Below are positions 23,556 to 37,062 of a stretch of DNA of 64,000 nucleotides, one piece after another. The notes beneath the pieces were generated by a model, which saw only the letters and a program-made list of their open reading frames with translations, was not told the DNA's origin and made no database searches. Origin of the DNA: Cryptomeria japonica. Its lineage: Eukaryota; Streptophyta; Pinopsida; Cupressales; Cupressaceae. The translations under genes were made by a program, and so were the position numbers. The stretch is taken from positions 112,978,433 through 113,042,432 of the forward strand of contig NC_081410.1 in the NCBI RefSeq assembly GCF_030272615.1, read 5' to 3'. How positions within the stretch are numbered: position 1 is the stretch's first letter; every line of letters begins with the position of its first letter.

Positions 23556-25894
23556 GTGAGCAATATATAAAAGAAAAGGAAACTGGACATAGAAGCTGTG
23601 AACTAATAGAATTTGATCCTTTCTGTAGATAAGTTAAAAAATAACCTTGATAATGGCCTCAGTACTCTAGAGAAGAAAGATGCTACAAAAAATTATCAAA
23701 GTTTTCACACTAATATAATAGAAAATGAATTTTTATGACTTATCCAAATCCTACAACATTATAATAGCCACATCAATTTCGTTAGTTGATAATTAATGGT
23801 GCATTAATATCAACCAAATTTAATATTGTATATTCTAATTCTTTTTAAAAATTTGTCTTTAGATTCAAATTACTGAATTTCAATTTTTTTTTGATAATAT
23901 ATAAAGTTAAAAAAAATATACATTTTCATTTTTACAAAATTTTAATTTATTTAAAAACATAATGACGCTCAATTGATCCACAAATAGTATAATAATAACT
24001 AATTAGAGTTCTGCAATAGTATTACCTAACTGTAAGTGCTAATAAAGAGTGCAACATGATTGAAGGAGTTTAAATTTTTTTTGCCTTTGAGATATATAAA
24101 ATTAAAATTAAAGAAATGCTTCTCTATATATAATTATTTGATATGTTAAAATATAAATTAAAAAAATAATATTTGACTTTTTAATATAAATTTTATTTTA
24201 ATTAATTATTATCACACTAAATTCTTTCATAAAATAGTTATGATTATTATTATAAATAAATTATATATAATATAATTATAATGAAATCTTTTAAAAATAT
24301 AATTTTATATTTTATATTTTGAATCCTAATATTTATTAGTTGGAAGTGGACATATCTAAGCTGGTAGTAGATAGAAATCTGTGAGAAATGGATGAGAAAT
24401 CAATATACAGTAACTCAAGTTAACTGTTAGCAGATTACACATATCTGTCTAGATCATGGATTTAATGACAGATATTCAATGTTTATGAATGAACCATGTA
24501 TTGTCTGCAGAAAAGATGAAAAATGTAATTTGTTTTAACTATGCAGATAATTGATACGGTGATACCCAAGTCTGGAACCTTAACAAAAACATATCTAACG
24601 ATTTTATGAAATGTTTTTAAGAGATTAACTTAATAAACACAGATCAGAATACCCATTCATTCTTCTTCAAACTATCATTGAGAAATCAATTCAGTGTGTG
24701 ATACTGATTGAAAGTTGTATTTGGCCTCATGGGGATGCCATGGATGAGAGAGAAAGTGTATGAATCGATCCAGGAAAATGAAACAAAAAGTATTATACTC
24801 ATCTAAATAAACAAAGATGGGATTAGCGTAATAACTTTTCTCAATTTCCCTGAATCGGTTCACAGGCTTTCTCAACTCATCATGGCTTCCCAAAGGGACA
24901 TAAATTCGTTATATTGATGAAATAGCCTAAACCTAAGGCAGTATTTATAGTTTCATAAGCTGTAATTCAATTGAAAGATGGAGGCATGTCAATATGTTAC
25001 AAGTTATCATGTCACAGTATATGTAGGTGAAGTTTCTTTTCGCTTTTGTTTGGTGGTCTGACATGTTAAGTTTGTTTTTATCTACCAAATTATGAACAGT
25101 TTAAACAGTCAGTCATTCTTGAACTACCTTCCATGTGTAGAGTGGATTGTACTTAACAAGTCGAGAGATCTAGTGCTCTTTGATGCCGACACTTCTAATA
25201 AGAGCATCATAGAGATCAAACTTCGGCCCCACAAAAAAATGATGGTTTATTATAGAAAGAACATAAACATGTGGTAGAGCTTCGACTCCCTCATAGATTC
25301 TCTTGGTGAGGAAGTCATTAGAAGAATAGATTGGAGGGGCCTGATGGTCTGCAAATGGAAGTCAGGTACTTTGTGCACTATGCCAATTTGCCTAACTGCC
25401 TACCTTACCAGACTTTTGGCTTCTACTAGAATAAAAAACCTCACTTTTGTAAAGTTATAAAATATTATTATTATTATTATTTTTACATTTATAAAATATT
25501 AATCTAATTAAATTATATATTTCATTAGTTTACATCAAAAATTGAAAACATAAATATTACTTTTAAGTGGTTAAATTTGAAAATTTGTATTTCTCTTGAT
25601 TAGTTTCTTTATCAAAATGTGACATATATGTGTACTTTTACTCCATTTTCTTTATGTAGTCATATAAACTGTTAAGAATCTTTTCTAGACTTATCCATGG
25701 ACTTGGACTACTTAGTGTTAGATTTATGATTTTTCAAACCTTTAATACCAAATTCATTATTCTAAAATACAATACTTTTAAGTGGAAAATCTAGAATACA
25801 CTTATATTTGACATTCTTTCCAAATGGAGATCCTATTATAAAATGAATTGTTAATGAATCTTATCTAAATTAGGTTAGTTGATCAAATTTTAAC
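23556..25894. repeat. Host segment, copy 2 (left part)
   Basis: This is noncoding AT-rich DNA. Its start matches 2461-2720. Bases 24340-25440 match 39970-42800 in pieces (GACGGTGATACCCAAGTC type run, GAAAGATGGAGGCAT, TCTAGTGCTCTTTGATGCCG). A short minus frame, 24893-24675, has a partner at 42190-41969. The two diverge in frame after about 40 residues and lack an ATG at the aligned start, so I reject a gene. A simple TTA/ATT run lies at 25463-25485. Confidence 0.65.
24935..24955 (-). promoter_or_regulatory. TATA-box-like site in the host segment
   Basis: On the minus strand, GAAACTATAAATACTGCC lies about 60 bp upstream of a possible start region, and the same site with the same spacing is conserved in the copy at about 42240. 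It may mark the promoter of a lost gene. No intact coding sequence follows in either copy. Confidence 0.35.
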
Positions 25895-27711
25895 AATGTT
25901 ATATTATAGTTCCTTCTAAAAATTTGTATTAAGACTCCAAATTTTAAACCAATCATAATGTAGAAAAAATATTTCTACAATTTGTAAGTTAAAAAATATA
26001 TATTTTCACTCTATAAAATCAAATTTATTTTAAAAAAAAAAGAACAATGACTTTCAATTGATCCACAAACAATTTAATAATAAATAACTAGAGTTTCTAC
26101 AATAATATTGCTTGCTAATAAAAAATACAACATGATTGAAAAATAATGCCTTTGAACCTTTTAAGATATATTAAATTAAAATGAAAGAAATGTTTTTGTA
26201 TATGTACTAGTACATCATTTACCATTGTTTATATCTATACAACTTCATTTAGTTGTTATTTCAATCTTATAAATACAACTTTTCATGTAGCGAATCTAGT
26301 AATAGCAGCTGCAACTTCTCGAAACCAGTGATCCAACAATAGTAGCTGCAACTTCTCGAAACCTCTTTCATCAATCTACTTACTATTTGAAACTCACACA
26401 CCTGATCACTTCCGCATAGATATTTTTGAGTAGATCGCGAGTTGTAGTCTTGCAGCATATTTGGACTCAAAATGTAGTGTTGGAAATACTAAGCCTATAT
26501 TCATATATTATCTATAGGCACCAAGGAAACACGTCCACATAATTAAAGGTTCTTCAACAACAAATCATTTACCTGCATATCCTGCAATCGTTGCAGCCAT
26601 GAGACCACATTTTTTTCAGGAATACTGTCATGTTTTGTTTATAGTCTTTTCACCAAATATTGAAAACCATAAATACATTTCAGTATTCAAAATATCCTTG
26701 TTGACAAATTTTTTAAAGATTTCAGTGGCAAGCGAGAATGCTTCTTGGCCTTCAATTCTCTACTTCTTTAAAAGTCCAATCCCCTAAAACCTCTGCAGAG
26801 AATATGATTGAATCCCTTTCTGGTAAACCATGCATAAAGCTGATACTTGATATTAACAACCAATTTCAAGATTGTGTAGAAACTCATTGCTCATTTCCTG
26901 TTGCTACTAGAAGTAGGGTCCTCATTATTAAAGATTGGATACTAAAAAGTTGAAGAATAATGAGCAGACAAAAATGATGCTATTGCCATCAATCAATATA
27001 ATTAATTTTGGAGTACAGGGTCTTTAAGAGCAAATTGGTTGAAGAATAATGATTATATTTTAGAAGAACTTAAATTGGTTGTTGAAGTCTTCTCGGTATT
27101 AATAGATCACAATTGCTTCCACCATGTTCAAAGAGGAACTTAAATTGGTTGTTGAAGTCTTCTAGGTAATGACAAAGGCACCTCTTTAGGATTCCCAACC
27201 TTGTAAACCTACAACTGACTATGTTCACTTCAACTTTGATGGTGCTATTATGGTGGAATAGAGAAATCATTTTGTCTGGATGATATTTCCAAATACAGTC
27301 CTTATTTGTTTCTTCCTGTTCCACTCCAATGAATGAAAAGATCATAAATTTAACTTTTTCAAAATTTCATTTTGCAGAAATCAAATCCAACAAATGACAA
27401 GGTCATCTTTAATTTAAATTACAAATGAGTGTCACTAATAAATGCAGTTTAATAATTTTTGATTTGCACCCTCTAATATATTATTCAAAGTATATTTGCA
27501 CCTCCTTTTGATACAAGTACTAGTATTTATAAATTGTTGAATAAAAGTAAACAGTTTGAATAATGTATTAACTGGATTTTATTTTTAAAAACATATTTAT
27601 AATTACTATTAGCCAACATAAAAAATCTAATATACCGCAAATTACAATGATGGTTCTAAGCACCAAAATCAAACTTATTAAAATCAACAAAAAAAATTAA
27701 TGTTTTTGAAT
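25895..27711. repeat. Host segment, copy 2 (right part; SINE-free)
   Basis: This region matches 7576-7944 and then 16600-18220, and so serves as the reference copy without SINE or LINE B. It contains an internal direct repeat, AGTAGCTGCAACTTCTCGAA, around 26300-26360. The matching sequence ends at about 27711, where LINE C begins. Confidence 0.7.
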
Positions 27712-27855
27712 AAGGGAAAACGGGTTTTGATGGGCCCCTGAAACCCATTATAGCCAAAAGATCAAAAGATATACATTAAAGCATAGCAACACGCAAAATA
27801 AAACACCTAAGAAAAGGACAGCTGACGAGAAAAACTGCCAGCAAACTAGAGACAA

Positions 27856-29720
27856 CTAATAAAAAATAAAAAGGACCGATAGAAAGAGCTCAGATTTATG
27901 TTTAGTTTTGAAGCATTTCAGCTGCTTCCAGCTCCAGTTGTTCCATATTATCAGCCGCCCGCTTGATTTCCTCAATTTCCTTGCTATGGCTTTGCATCTT
28001 TTTGCTGCTTGCCCGCGTTCTTCTTCCAAGCCCAGTCTCTTATCCTTTGGGGTATCTTCCTTCACTTCAATGATGCCCACCAAAGCCTTATCCCTATGGT
28101 AATTCTCAAGCTTACCGATAAGAGCCTTCATACTAGCCGAGGCAGCCTTAGTAATCTTATGACTTTGCTCACCAATCTTTTTGAGCATGTTCTCAACTCC
28201 ATCAAGTATTTTTCATTAGCCCCGCTCTGTTCTCCAGGCTAAGAAAACTATTCCGATTGGCATTGATGATCTCCTCTGCATTACTAATAGCTTTGGTAAG
28301 CTCACGTAGACAATCAGGGAGAGAATTGAATTTACCCGAGCCTAAAGCTTCTAAAGTCTCAATTTTTCCTACTTCCTAGGCTTGCTTGGTTTTAATGTCA
28401 GTAATTTCATTTTGCATCCAAAGGAGCACCTTTTTGAAGCTATCCATGTCATTATTGATATAGAGGTCAATATCTAGGTGATGTTCTTCCTGGGTCTTGT
28501 CACCAGTAGTCTCAAGATTCACTTCAAGTCCCACCTCCTTGACATCAGAGCTCTGAGATTCTTTCATGGTAGTATCCTCCCCCATCAGGCCCTTATCCTT
28601 ATAATCAGTCATAAGAGGCGACCGATTCGTGGTTCCCACTTCCTTAGTTTTAGGAGTCTTCCTTTTCTGCTCCTGGCTGATGAGGATTTAGAACCTCCTC
28701 GCTTTTAGTATCCATGTCATTATCAGTCTCATTATCCTCATGATACTGGCTATCCTCATCCTCCCCTCTCCACTTCTTTTTGGCCAACCCTTTATTCTGT
28801 TTCCCATGTTGTATTTTTATTTTTTTCCTACTCGACCCAACAATTTGGAGGTCATCCTCTCTCTTAGCTTCCGTGTCATAGCCTTTGTCTTCCTCATCAT
28901 TAGAGTCATCAAAATCCTCTTTCATCTCAAAAACCTTGGCTATATTCAGATGGACGGTGGTGTTCTTGATGTGATTATACAAAATCACCATCAAACCTTC
29001 ATGCATTGTTGGGTTGATATTAGGCTTGGATATAGCATCCTTGATCCCAGCATTAAGGGCAGAAAAAAGATAATATGGCATATAAATTTTTATCTTTATA
29101 CCTAAAGTGATTTAGTAAGACAAAATGGTAGTTGTAAACTCTGGTATATCTACCATCGAGAGTGATAAATTCCATTATAGCAAGAAAAACCCTTCGCCAA
29201 ATTAACTTAATTACCTTTGGTGAGAAGTAGGTATGGCTGCCCTTCACTAGTCTGGCTTTCTCCTTCTCATCCTTCGGGAATTTCTTCACGACAACATCTG
29301 AAATCTTTCTGTCACTGTAGAACTTGATGCTGTGCATCAGAAGACCCATTGCCTCAATGATGATAGCTTCAGTCACCTTGACCTTCCTATTGCCTATGGT
29401 TAATGTGGCTTTGTTCCAGCCCTTCTTGAGTATTCTCATAATTTCGGGTCATTTCTCCTGCATGCGCTCCATGAAATCAATCATCTTGGCAGCTTGAAGA
29501 ACTGCTCAGACTTACAGACGGTTCCTCGATTTATCAATGGTGGTAGCCTCCGTTCTCTTGTGTTTTCCACCCATAATGTTATTGATATCCATCATCTGTA
29601 AATTCCAGCAAATACCTTTCTTCACAATAAATTTTTTGTGTGAAACTAGTAGAATTCTATGGGAGTTTCTAATACTTCTGCTTGAGAGGAAAAAAAAAAA
29701 CACCCATAAAGCATGCAAAG
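27856..29720 (-). pseudogene. LINE C third ORF (ORF3), unknown function
   Basis: This region follows RNase H and reads through several minus frames. 29718-29512 has a hydrophobic start and MDINNIMGGKHKR. 29439-29053 has KKGWNKATLTIGNRKVKV, a DRKISDVVVKKFPKDEKEK block, TYFSPKVIKLIW, TLDGRYTRVYNYHFVLLNHF. 29081-28650 has MHEGLMVILYNH and then a long Asp/Glu/Lys tail. 28639-28376 and 28188-27856 are charged and probably coiled. Homologous regions occur at 37776-38429 and 48718-49570, each after RNase H. I do not recognise the family. It may be a captured plant gene or an element-encoded accessory protein. Confidence 0.7.
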
Positions 29721-29898
29721 TGATCCTGCAATAATTATTACACCTCCTTCTCGGCTACATACCAAACTAGCTCTTGTTGCCATGACCTCTCCTAACACCT
29801 CCAGAAATGATTTCAAATCCGGCCTTGCTTTCCATGTAATCTTTCATAAGTTAAGATATCACGTACCGCACAAGGGAGCTCCCCTTTGCAATTCCAGG

Positions 29899-32800
29899 TC
29901 ATAATTTGCTCGCTCCATATTGCCTCATTGGCAGCCCAGTCAACATACCTATTGGCCTCTCTGTAAACATGGGAAATGTGGCATTTTTAAACCCCTGAAG
30001 CAACTCCATGGTAGAGTCAATGATGTTTTTAATTGTCCACAAGGGTTGGTGTTTACCTAGGAGGCAATTAATAATATTTTTAGAGTCACCTTTCGACCAT
30101 AACATGTTGAGCCCCAAATTATAGGCTAATTTAATTGTTTGGAGGGCGCCCATAACTTCCGCCAGATGATTGGTCTGAATTCCCAAGGGATAGGCAACCA
30201 CTCTAGTACAAAAGCCAACACCATTCCAGATAATGCCACCGCAACCAACAGGTCCAGGGTTTCCTTTTGTCGCACCATCAAAGTTGGCCTTAAACCAATC
30301 ATTAGGGGGAAAATACCAACAAATCACACTTCTATTGATTTGTTTGATGTTGGTACCCATATGGGTTGGGATATCCCAACATTTGAGAACATCAAAATCC
30401 TCCATATTATTACAACAATGCACCCCCCTGACCATCACATGTTCTACACAATTATTTTTTTATCTTAGCCCACACCACTTCATAGGTGTTAATATCATTC
30501 CCAAATATTCTATTATTCCTCTCTTTCCATATCCCCCAATGGATATGGGCAAATGGAAACTTCCATTGATTTCTTATGGTGAGGTTATTGGTAGAGTATT
30601 GACAACTTCTAAAACAATCCCGAATCTCCTCAGGGAAGACCCAATTCAACCCCTACATTTGAAAAAACATCCCCCAAATAGGAAGAACAAAAGGAAAGTG
30701 TATAAAGATATGGTTCACAGATTCCTCATTATTATGACATAGATAACATCTATTAGGGATACAAAAGCCCCTCTTTCTCAAATTATCAGAAGTAAGAATC
30801 TTATTTTGCAAAAGGATCCACAAGAAAGATATTGATTTTAGGAATCAAACCTAGATACCAAGCCTTAGCCTAGCAAGGAGTAGGGTCTTGGGATTGAGCA
30901 AGCAAAAGGACATCAGAACAGACCGAATAAGTCCCTGAAGATGTCCCTCTCCACACCATATGGTCTTTCCTTCTAGTATTTACGATAGCATGGTTGATCA
31001 TTAAGTTTAGTTGCTTTAGTTTAGGATCAATAGAGCTGAGGTCTACCCACTTTTGTTCTTTCCAGTAATCAACCACTTTAGCACCAAGCTTCTCCTTACA
31101 ATTTTGGATGAGCATCTGAGAGGCATTCTTATTAATAGGGGCTCCACCTATCCAAGCGTCATCCCAAAAGTCTACTTTCCTGCCATCATCTATGGCCAAG
31201 ACATTGCCTAAACTAGCAATACTTTTAGCCTGCATAACATTGTTCCAAATGAAAGAGCCACTTGGTATCTGATCAGAGACGAGGAAATCTTCAATGGTGG
31301 GAACTTCCCATAAGTACTTAGCCTTCCAAATATCATTCCATTCTCCTTTTCCCTGACAATTTCTACAGATTTGTTTGGCAAGAAGAATTTTAGTGTATTT
31401 TTTCTGGATTCGATTGTGTGTATTTTTTCCATCAACGTTTCGAATCACAGTCCGTGATTCATCATCAAGATGAAAAGAATTCCCAAGACATGAAAGATAC
31501 AAGACATCATCTTTCATGTCTTGGGAATTCTTTTCATCTTGATGATGAATCACGAAGTGTGATTCAAAACGTTGATGGAAAAAATACACACAATCGAATC
31601 CAGAAAAAATACACTAGAATACAAAATGGATTGTGGAAATCTCATAGCTTTAAGAAGAATTTTGTTCAAGGTTCTGATGTTCCTTAAGCCCAGAATCCCC
31701 TTCTTTTTGGGTTTACACACATTATCCTAGGTTATGAGAGCCATTATCTTCTTCTCCTCAACTCCAAACCAAAGGAAGGCTTTCTAAATTTTCTCAATAG
31801 CTTCAAAAAATTTACTAGGGATTTTGTAGAGGCTTAAAGCATACACCAAAAGACTTTGGAGAGAAGATTTTAAATTCTGGATTTTTCCAGCTTGACTAAG
31901 AAGGGTACCTTTCCAACCAACCAATTTTCTACTGAATCTATCCACAAGACTATTCCAAACCAGCTCTAAATTTTTCAAACCCAAAGGGAGACCAGGGTAG
32001 ATAGAAGGAGGCTTACCAATTTGGCAACCAAGGATCTGAGCCATCCTCATTTGTCTGTCCTCTGGGGTGTTGAAGAAGAAAATAGAGCTTTTCTCGCAAT
32101 TGATAGTTTGACCCAAGGCTGAACTATAAGTGTTGAGAAGGTTCTTCAAATTGAACACTTCTTTGATAGTAGATGTACCCATTAAGATGGTATCATCAAT
32201 AATTTGCTGATGGGTACAGGCTCTAAAACTAGAAGAGGGTGAGATACCACAAAGAAGCCCCAGAGAAACAAATTTGCTAATAAATCTACCCAGACATTCA
32301 ACCAAAATGATGAAGAGAATAGGTGATATGAGATCCCCCTACCTAATGTCCCTAGAAGTTTTGAAGAAGGGGGAAGGCACCCCATTCACAATAAAAAAAA
32401 AAAGGGGGTCGAGATAAGTTGATCAATCATCTGAATAAACCTAGCACCAAAGCTAAAAGCACCAAGCACCTTACCCAAGAATCTCCAGTCCGCACGGTCA
32501 TAAGCTTTTTACATATCCAGCTTCATAAGAAATTCTTTCTTATTCGAATCCTCCAGCGAGTGAATGTTTTCATGGATAGCAATGATAGAGTCAAGGATTT
32601 GTCTGCTAGGAACAAATCCACTCTATTGGGGCAAAATGATCAAAGGAAGGATCCATAGCAGTCTTCCTGTCGACACATTAGAGATTGTTATATAGAATGA
32701 GTTGCATATGCTTATCGATCGAAACTTACCCATAGAGTCAGCCCCCAGGCATTTGGGGATCAGAACCAAGAAAGTAGCATTGAGTTCCTTTAAGATAATT

Positions 32801-34262
32801 CTAGCCCCAAAAAACTCCTGCACACCTTTAACCACATAAAATTTGAGGATGTCCCAAAAGGTTTGAAAGAAGAACAACGAAAATCCATCTGGGCTCAGGG
32901 CTTTATTCCCATCAAAAGAAAAAAATGCCTTTATAACTTCCTCCTCAGAAGGGATGGCCACCAAGGGCTTGTTCTAAACCTCATTAATGGTTGAAGGAAT
33001 ATTCTCAAGGAAGGCACTCTAGAGTGACCATCTAGACCAGAATTTGCCAATAGAAGATAGGTTAAAAAGTTCCTGGCTTCCTTCCCAATATCATCATCCT
33101 TCCTTGTTTCAGTTCCCCCAATTCTTAGCTTAGAGATTCTATTAGCAGCCTTGTGTTTCATTGCGGTCATATGGAAGAATCTAGTGTTTTTGTCCCCACC
33201 TTTAAGCCATATAGATCTAGACCTTTGTTTGTAGAATTCTTCTTCTCTTCTGATAATCTTATGGTACTTCACAAGCACTTCATTTTCCTCCTTGATTGAT
33301 ACTTCATTATATCCACTTGTTTGGATTTTATCCTACATTTCCTTGATTTTCAGCTGGGTTTTGGTCCTTGCAGCATACAGATCTCTGAAAACCCCCTTCT
33401 TCCATTTTTTAATATTGTCTTTCATGTTCCTTAATTTTTTAGCCATTCTATACATAGTAGTACCTTTGACATCAATAGACCACCACATCTCAATGACCTT
33501 CACAAGGTTAGGGTGGTCCAACCACATCCTTTCAAATATAAATGGGAAATTTCTTTTAACAATAGTATTATCAGCAACAAAAACCATAGGGAAGTGGTCA
33601 TAACCAATCCTAGAGATTGCAGAGAGGGAGCACTGATATTGGTTAAACCATTCATTAGAAATAAGGGCCCTGTCAAGTTTGACTTGAATGAGATCTTCCC
33701 CCATCCTCATGTTCGTCCAAGTAAAATTAACTCCTTGGGGATCTATATCATGTAGACCTTGGTTGTTGATAAAGTTCAAAAGATCCATTTTACATTCTAG
33801 ATGAGATGGGACACCTCCAAATTTCTCGTTGTCATGGAGAGGAGTGTTTAAATCCCCCATAAAAATCCACATATCCTCCTTGTAAAGAACCCGAATAGCT
33901 TCCAGCTTCTTCTAGAATTTTCTTCTACTAAGTTTATTATTAGGGGCATAAATATTGGTAAGTAGTAAAGAGGTACCATCCCCAATTTGATGAAACCTAA
34001 TAAAATCCATATTTCTATCTTGCTTGACTAGCTCCCCAGAATCTCACCTAAGATTCTAGAATATGGCAATGCCCCCAGAAGAATCATTAGAGCTACCACC
34101 AAAAACTTCCCCATCCTTAAAAAGCCTAATCTTTTCTACTTTCTCTTTTGTCATTTTAGTTTCTTGGATAATAACAATGTCTGGTTTATGTTCTCTGACT
34201 AAATTTCTAAGAACATCCTGTTTATGTGGACTATTCAATCCATGAATATTCCATGAAATAAA
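29899..34262 (-). pseudogene. LINE C ORF2: endonuclease, reverse transcriptase, RNase H
   Basis: The endonuclease starts near 34262 (KFISWNIHGLNSPHKQ, IIQETKM) and continues at 33872-33333 (GDLNTPLHD, FTWTNMRMG, DHFPMVF). Reverse transcriptase lies at 32964-31784 (NKALSPDGFSLFFFQ, MKLDM-stop-KAYDR, and an active site QQIIDDTILMG instead of FADD). A zinc-binding/connection region covers 31589-30450. RNase H lies at 30438-29899 (NFDGATKGNPG, NHLAEVMGA, SKGDSKNI). The start codon is ATA in place of ATG. The foldback element at 31392-31651 splits the sequence after the NKILL codons. Removing it with one 12-bp duplication would rejoin NKILLAKQI, as in LINE D. Confidence 0.85.
31392..31651 (-). mobile_element. 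Foldback element, copy 1 (12-bp target duplication)
   Basis: This 260-bp insertion in LINE C is flanked by exact 12-bp duplications, AAGAAGAATTTT, at 31380-31391 and 31652-31663. It holds two arms of about 106 bp (31393-31498 and 31509-31614) that are nearly perfect inverted repeats around a 10-bp loop. About 37 bp of unique sequence (31615-31651) lies on one side and is conserved in copy 2. It has no coding capacity. The arm ends are flanked by TA on both sides. It is probably nonautonomous and does not fit a standard superfamily. Confidence 0.9.
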
Positions 34263-34299
34263 TTTTATTTTCTAACTAGGGAACATACCTCATGGATGG

Positions 34300-35975
34300 T
34301 CAATTGAGTGCCATCTGCTATATTCTTGCTTACCTCTTGATCTCTGATCTACCTTTCTTTTTTCCTTCTGGGAAGAGAGGGGTTAAAACCCATGTCATCT
34401 TTGCTCCAGTTTCTTGTGTTGACTGAGTTAGCCTGAGGGGTAGATTTAGGCCCTTTTTTACCGCCTCTTTTGATCTGCTACTTCATTTGTATGACAATCT
34501 TCCTCTTGAATATTCTGGGTGATTATCTTCTGGTCAATATCTTCAACCTAAGCCCACTTAACACTTATATTAAGCAGTGAGGTCATTGGTGATTGCTGGA
34601 AGGAGGATTTTACCATCTCCACTGATTGTTGTGATCTTGACAATGAGATTCCTCCAAAGATCAAACACTTATGGGCTTCTTTATAGTCACTACTAAGGCC
34701 ATCTTTGGTGGTGTTATCCATAATGTGATTTGAATCTGATTCCTTATTGTCTTATAACACCACTTGTATTTCTCCATCTTCTAGGTTATCACTTCGTTGA
34801 TCCTCCTGATTGATATCTTGTTGTTCTCTATTGTCTTTGCCTGTATGATCCTTTTTACCCTCTTCAAGCAAAGGTATTTCTAGGTTTTCCACATTAATAT
34901 TCTCTTATTGTTCTACCGTGTTAGGGATGATGACACTCTAGGCCTCTTTGATCCTTTTCTCCTTTTCAGATTCCTCAGGTTGCTTAATAGGGTTTTTTGC
35001 TTTCCATTGCATTGCCTTTTCTTTCTTTTCTTTCTCTTTGACAACGTGAAGAGGGCATTTCCTTGCTGTATGTCCAGATTTTTTGCAATGAAAACAAGCA
35101 AAAGGGGCACTTTCATATTCCAATGGTTGGATCCATTTTCCCAATCTAGAGTTAATCTCAATGGATAGGGGCATATATGTGCCTTGTATAACTCCCACAC
35201 AAATCTTGGCAAAAATAAGTCTTCTTCTAGCAGCTGTGATAGGATCCATAGAAAGGAGTTCATCGAAAGAACTAGCGATTCCTTTAAAAACATCTTCCAC
35301 CCAGAACTCTAAGGGAAGGCCCGATAGTCTGACCCAGACTGGAGCTTGAACAAAAAAGGATTCATTTAGGTCCATCTTAGGTGACCATTTTTGCAAAGTA
35401 AGCGTTGATTTACTAATCAGCCAAGGGCCACCACAGAGCACCCTTGACATGTCTTCCTTACAAGAGAAAGTCATTGACAACCCCCCTTTGGACATAGTAG
35501 TGATATCTACTTGACCTTTAAGTGCCCATTTGCATTTATTAAATGCCTTAACAATATCAATATTTGGCTTCGGGCCCAAAATTTTTCCAACCAGTGTCAT
35601 TGCCATAAGGTTAATATTGTGCTCAATAACATGGTCCGGAATTTCAATAACAAATCTACCTTTTTTTGGGTCTGAGATATTACGAACTGGATGGAGCGAG
35701 AACTTTCCACTCGGTTTGACACCGAGTAGAGAAGTCCAAGACTGACTATTGTCCCTTCAAACAAGTTCCTTCCTAGGAATGTCTCCAGCACGTGATTCTC
35801 CATTTTCTCCATCAGAATCAATAGGCTTGTTGCTTGCTTGTGGGTCCCCATCCATTGGGTCCTTTCCATTAGACTTAGAGGAATCTGGGCAGTCCCGGGA
35901 ATCATCCTTTACATTCTCCCCTTGGTTTGCCTGTCCATTGCAGGGTTTCCCGCCCTGCCCTGAATTCAAATGCAA
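34300..35975 (-). pseudogene. LINE C ORF1 with CCHC zinc knuckle
   Basis: The frames 35975-35757, 35905-35597 and 35606-34938 form one decayed ORF1. The central part has MTLVGKILGPKPNID, a DUF4283-like LCGGPWLISKSTLTLQKW, VWVRLSGLPLEFWVEDVF and a C-x2-C-x4-H-x4-C knuckle (CFHCKKSGHTARKC). These bind element RNA. The tail down to about 34300 is acidic and repetitive with several stops. It is closely related to LINE D ORF1 (VWVRLPGLPLELWVEDVF). Confidence 0.8.
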
Positions 35976-37050
35976 AACATAATATGTTTTATGACATACT
36001 CATTTAACTATTGAGATAATTGATATGGTGATACCCAAGTGTTGAATCTTAACAAAAAGGTTAAGAGCTTTTAAGAGATTAACTAAAAACACAAATCAGA
36101 ATACCCACACCTAACTTTGAATGCAGGTGAAACTCAGTATTGAAGTTTATTTGATTCAAATTTTATTGGGGAACGCTTTAAAATATTTTCAAGTATTCTT
36201 TTATTTAAAGAGTCTCATCAGGAGATCTAATTGGATTTATTTGTCTAATAATTTGATTATTGAATAAGGAATGAGTCTATTGATTTTGATTTTTTAATGT
36301 ATATGGTCTCAAAATCTCTTCTTAGAATTTATAGCTTAACTACTTTTAACTTAGTCATTCCTTTATAAGCAGTTTAAAGAATATTCTATGTCGGTTTTGA
36401 TTTTGTTGCTTCTGCAACCCTTGGGAAGATACTCTCATGCATTTCTTGGAATATGTAAATTGTAGTTTTCAAATCCTTTTTTCTATTGTCTTTGATAAAA
36501 TCCTTCTTTTCTCGAAATAAAGCATTGTATGTTGAAATAACTATTCTCCACAAGCTCACATATATCTTGATAACTGAATAATGTCTTCATTGTGATTGTC
36601 CAATTGATAGTCATAGTTTTTGTCATTGAATTGTAGAATCTATGAATTTATGAGACTTATTCTAGATGAAGATGCCATTGTTGACTATGAAGATTTATGC
36701 TCAATGACACTTCAGGTTTAGTGAATTTTAACTGTAATAGCAGGTAAAAGGAAGAGGTAGAGAAGAATATGTAATAAGTTTGCATTCACTAAAATGGTTA
36801 TGATTATTATTATAAATAAATTATATATAATATAATTCTTATTTTATATTTTGAATCCTAATATTTATTACTTGTAGAGTATTTGTTAGTTGGAAGTGGA
36901 CAGTTTGAATTGTGTGTTCTTCAAGTCTCTGACATTGACCGAATTTTTACCAAGAATAAATAGATTTACAACGACTACTAATCATGGTGTTAAGTACCAA
37001 AATAAAACTCATGAAAATCAATTAAAAGCATTGATTTTGATTTCCTATGC
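35976..37050. repeat. Host segment, copy 2 continued or further copy
   Basis: Bases 35976-36290 match 18490-18790 (TTAACTATTGAGATAATTG and TTTAAAGAGTCTCATCA). Bases 36780-36900 match 24225-24340. The middle, 36300-36780, shows nothing recognisable. The segment continues to 37050, where the foldback copy 2 target site starts. No gene is supported. Confidence 0.6.
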
Positions 37051-37062
37051 AATACTTTATCA

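Larger units (their letters stand above)
27712..35975 (-). mobile_element. LINE C, L1-type with RNase H and a third ORF
   Basis: This minus-strand element of about 8.3 kb contains ORF1 (35975 to about 34300), ORF2 (34262 to 29899) and a third coding region (29720 to 27856). Its 3' end near 27712 reads CAAAACCCGTTTTCCC on the minus strand, with no long poly-A. It lies between host-segment sequence on both sides. A foldback element is inserted at 31392-31651. It is inactive through stops and frameshifts. It is the same subfamily as LINE D. Confidence 0.8.

Noticed and set aside
24675-24893. 72-codon minus-strand ORF with a partner at 41969-42190
   Set aside because: The two copies share only the first part in frame and then diverge by frameshift. 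Neither has an ATG at the aligned start, and an in-frame TAA lies just upstream at 24.9 kb. Treated as decayed DNA.
31392-31651. CRISPR array or terminator hairpin
   Set aside because: There is a single long inverted repeat with target duplications in a plant LINE, with no spacers. A foldback element explains all of it.
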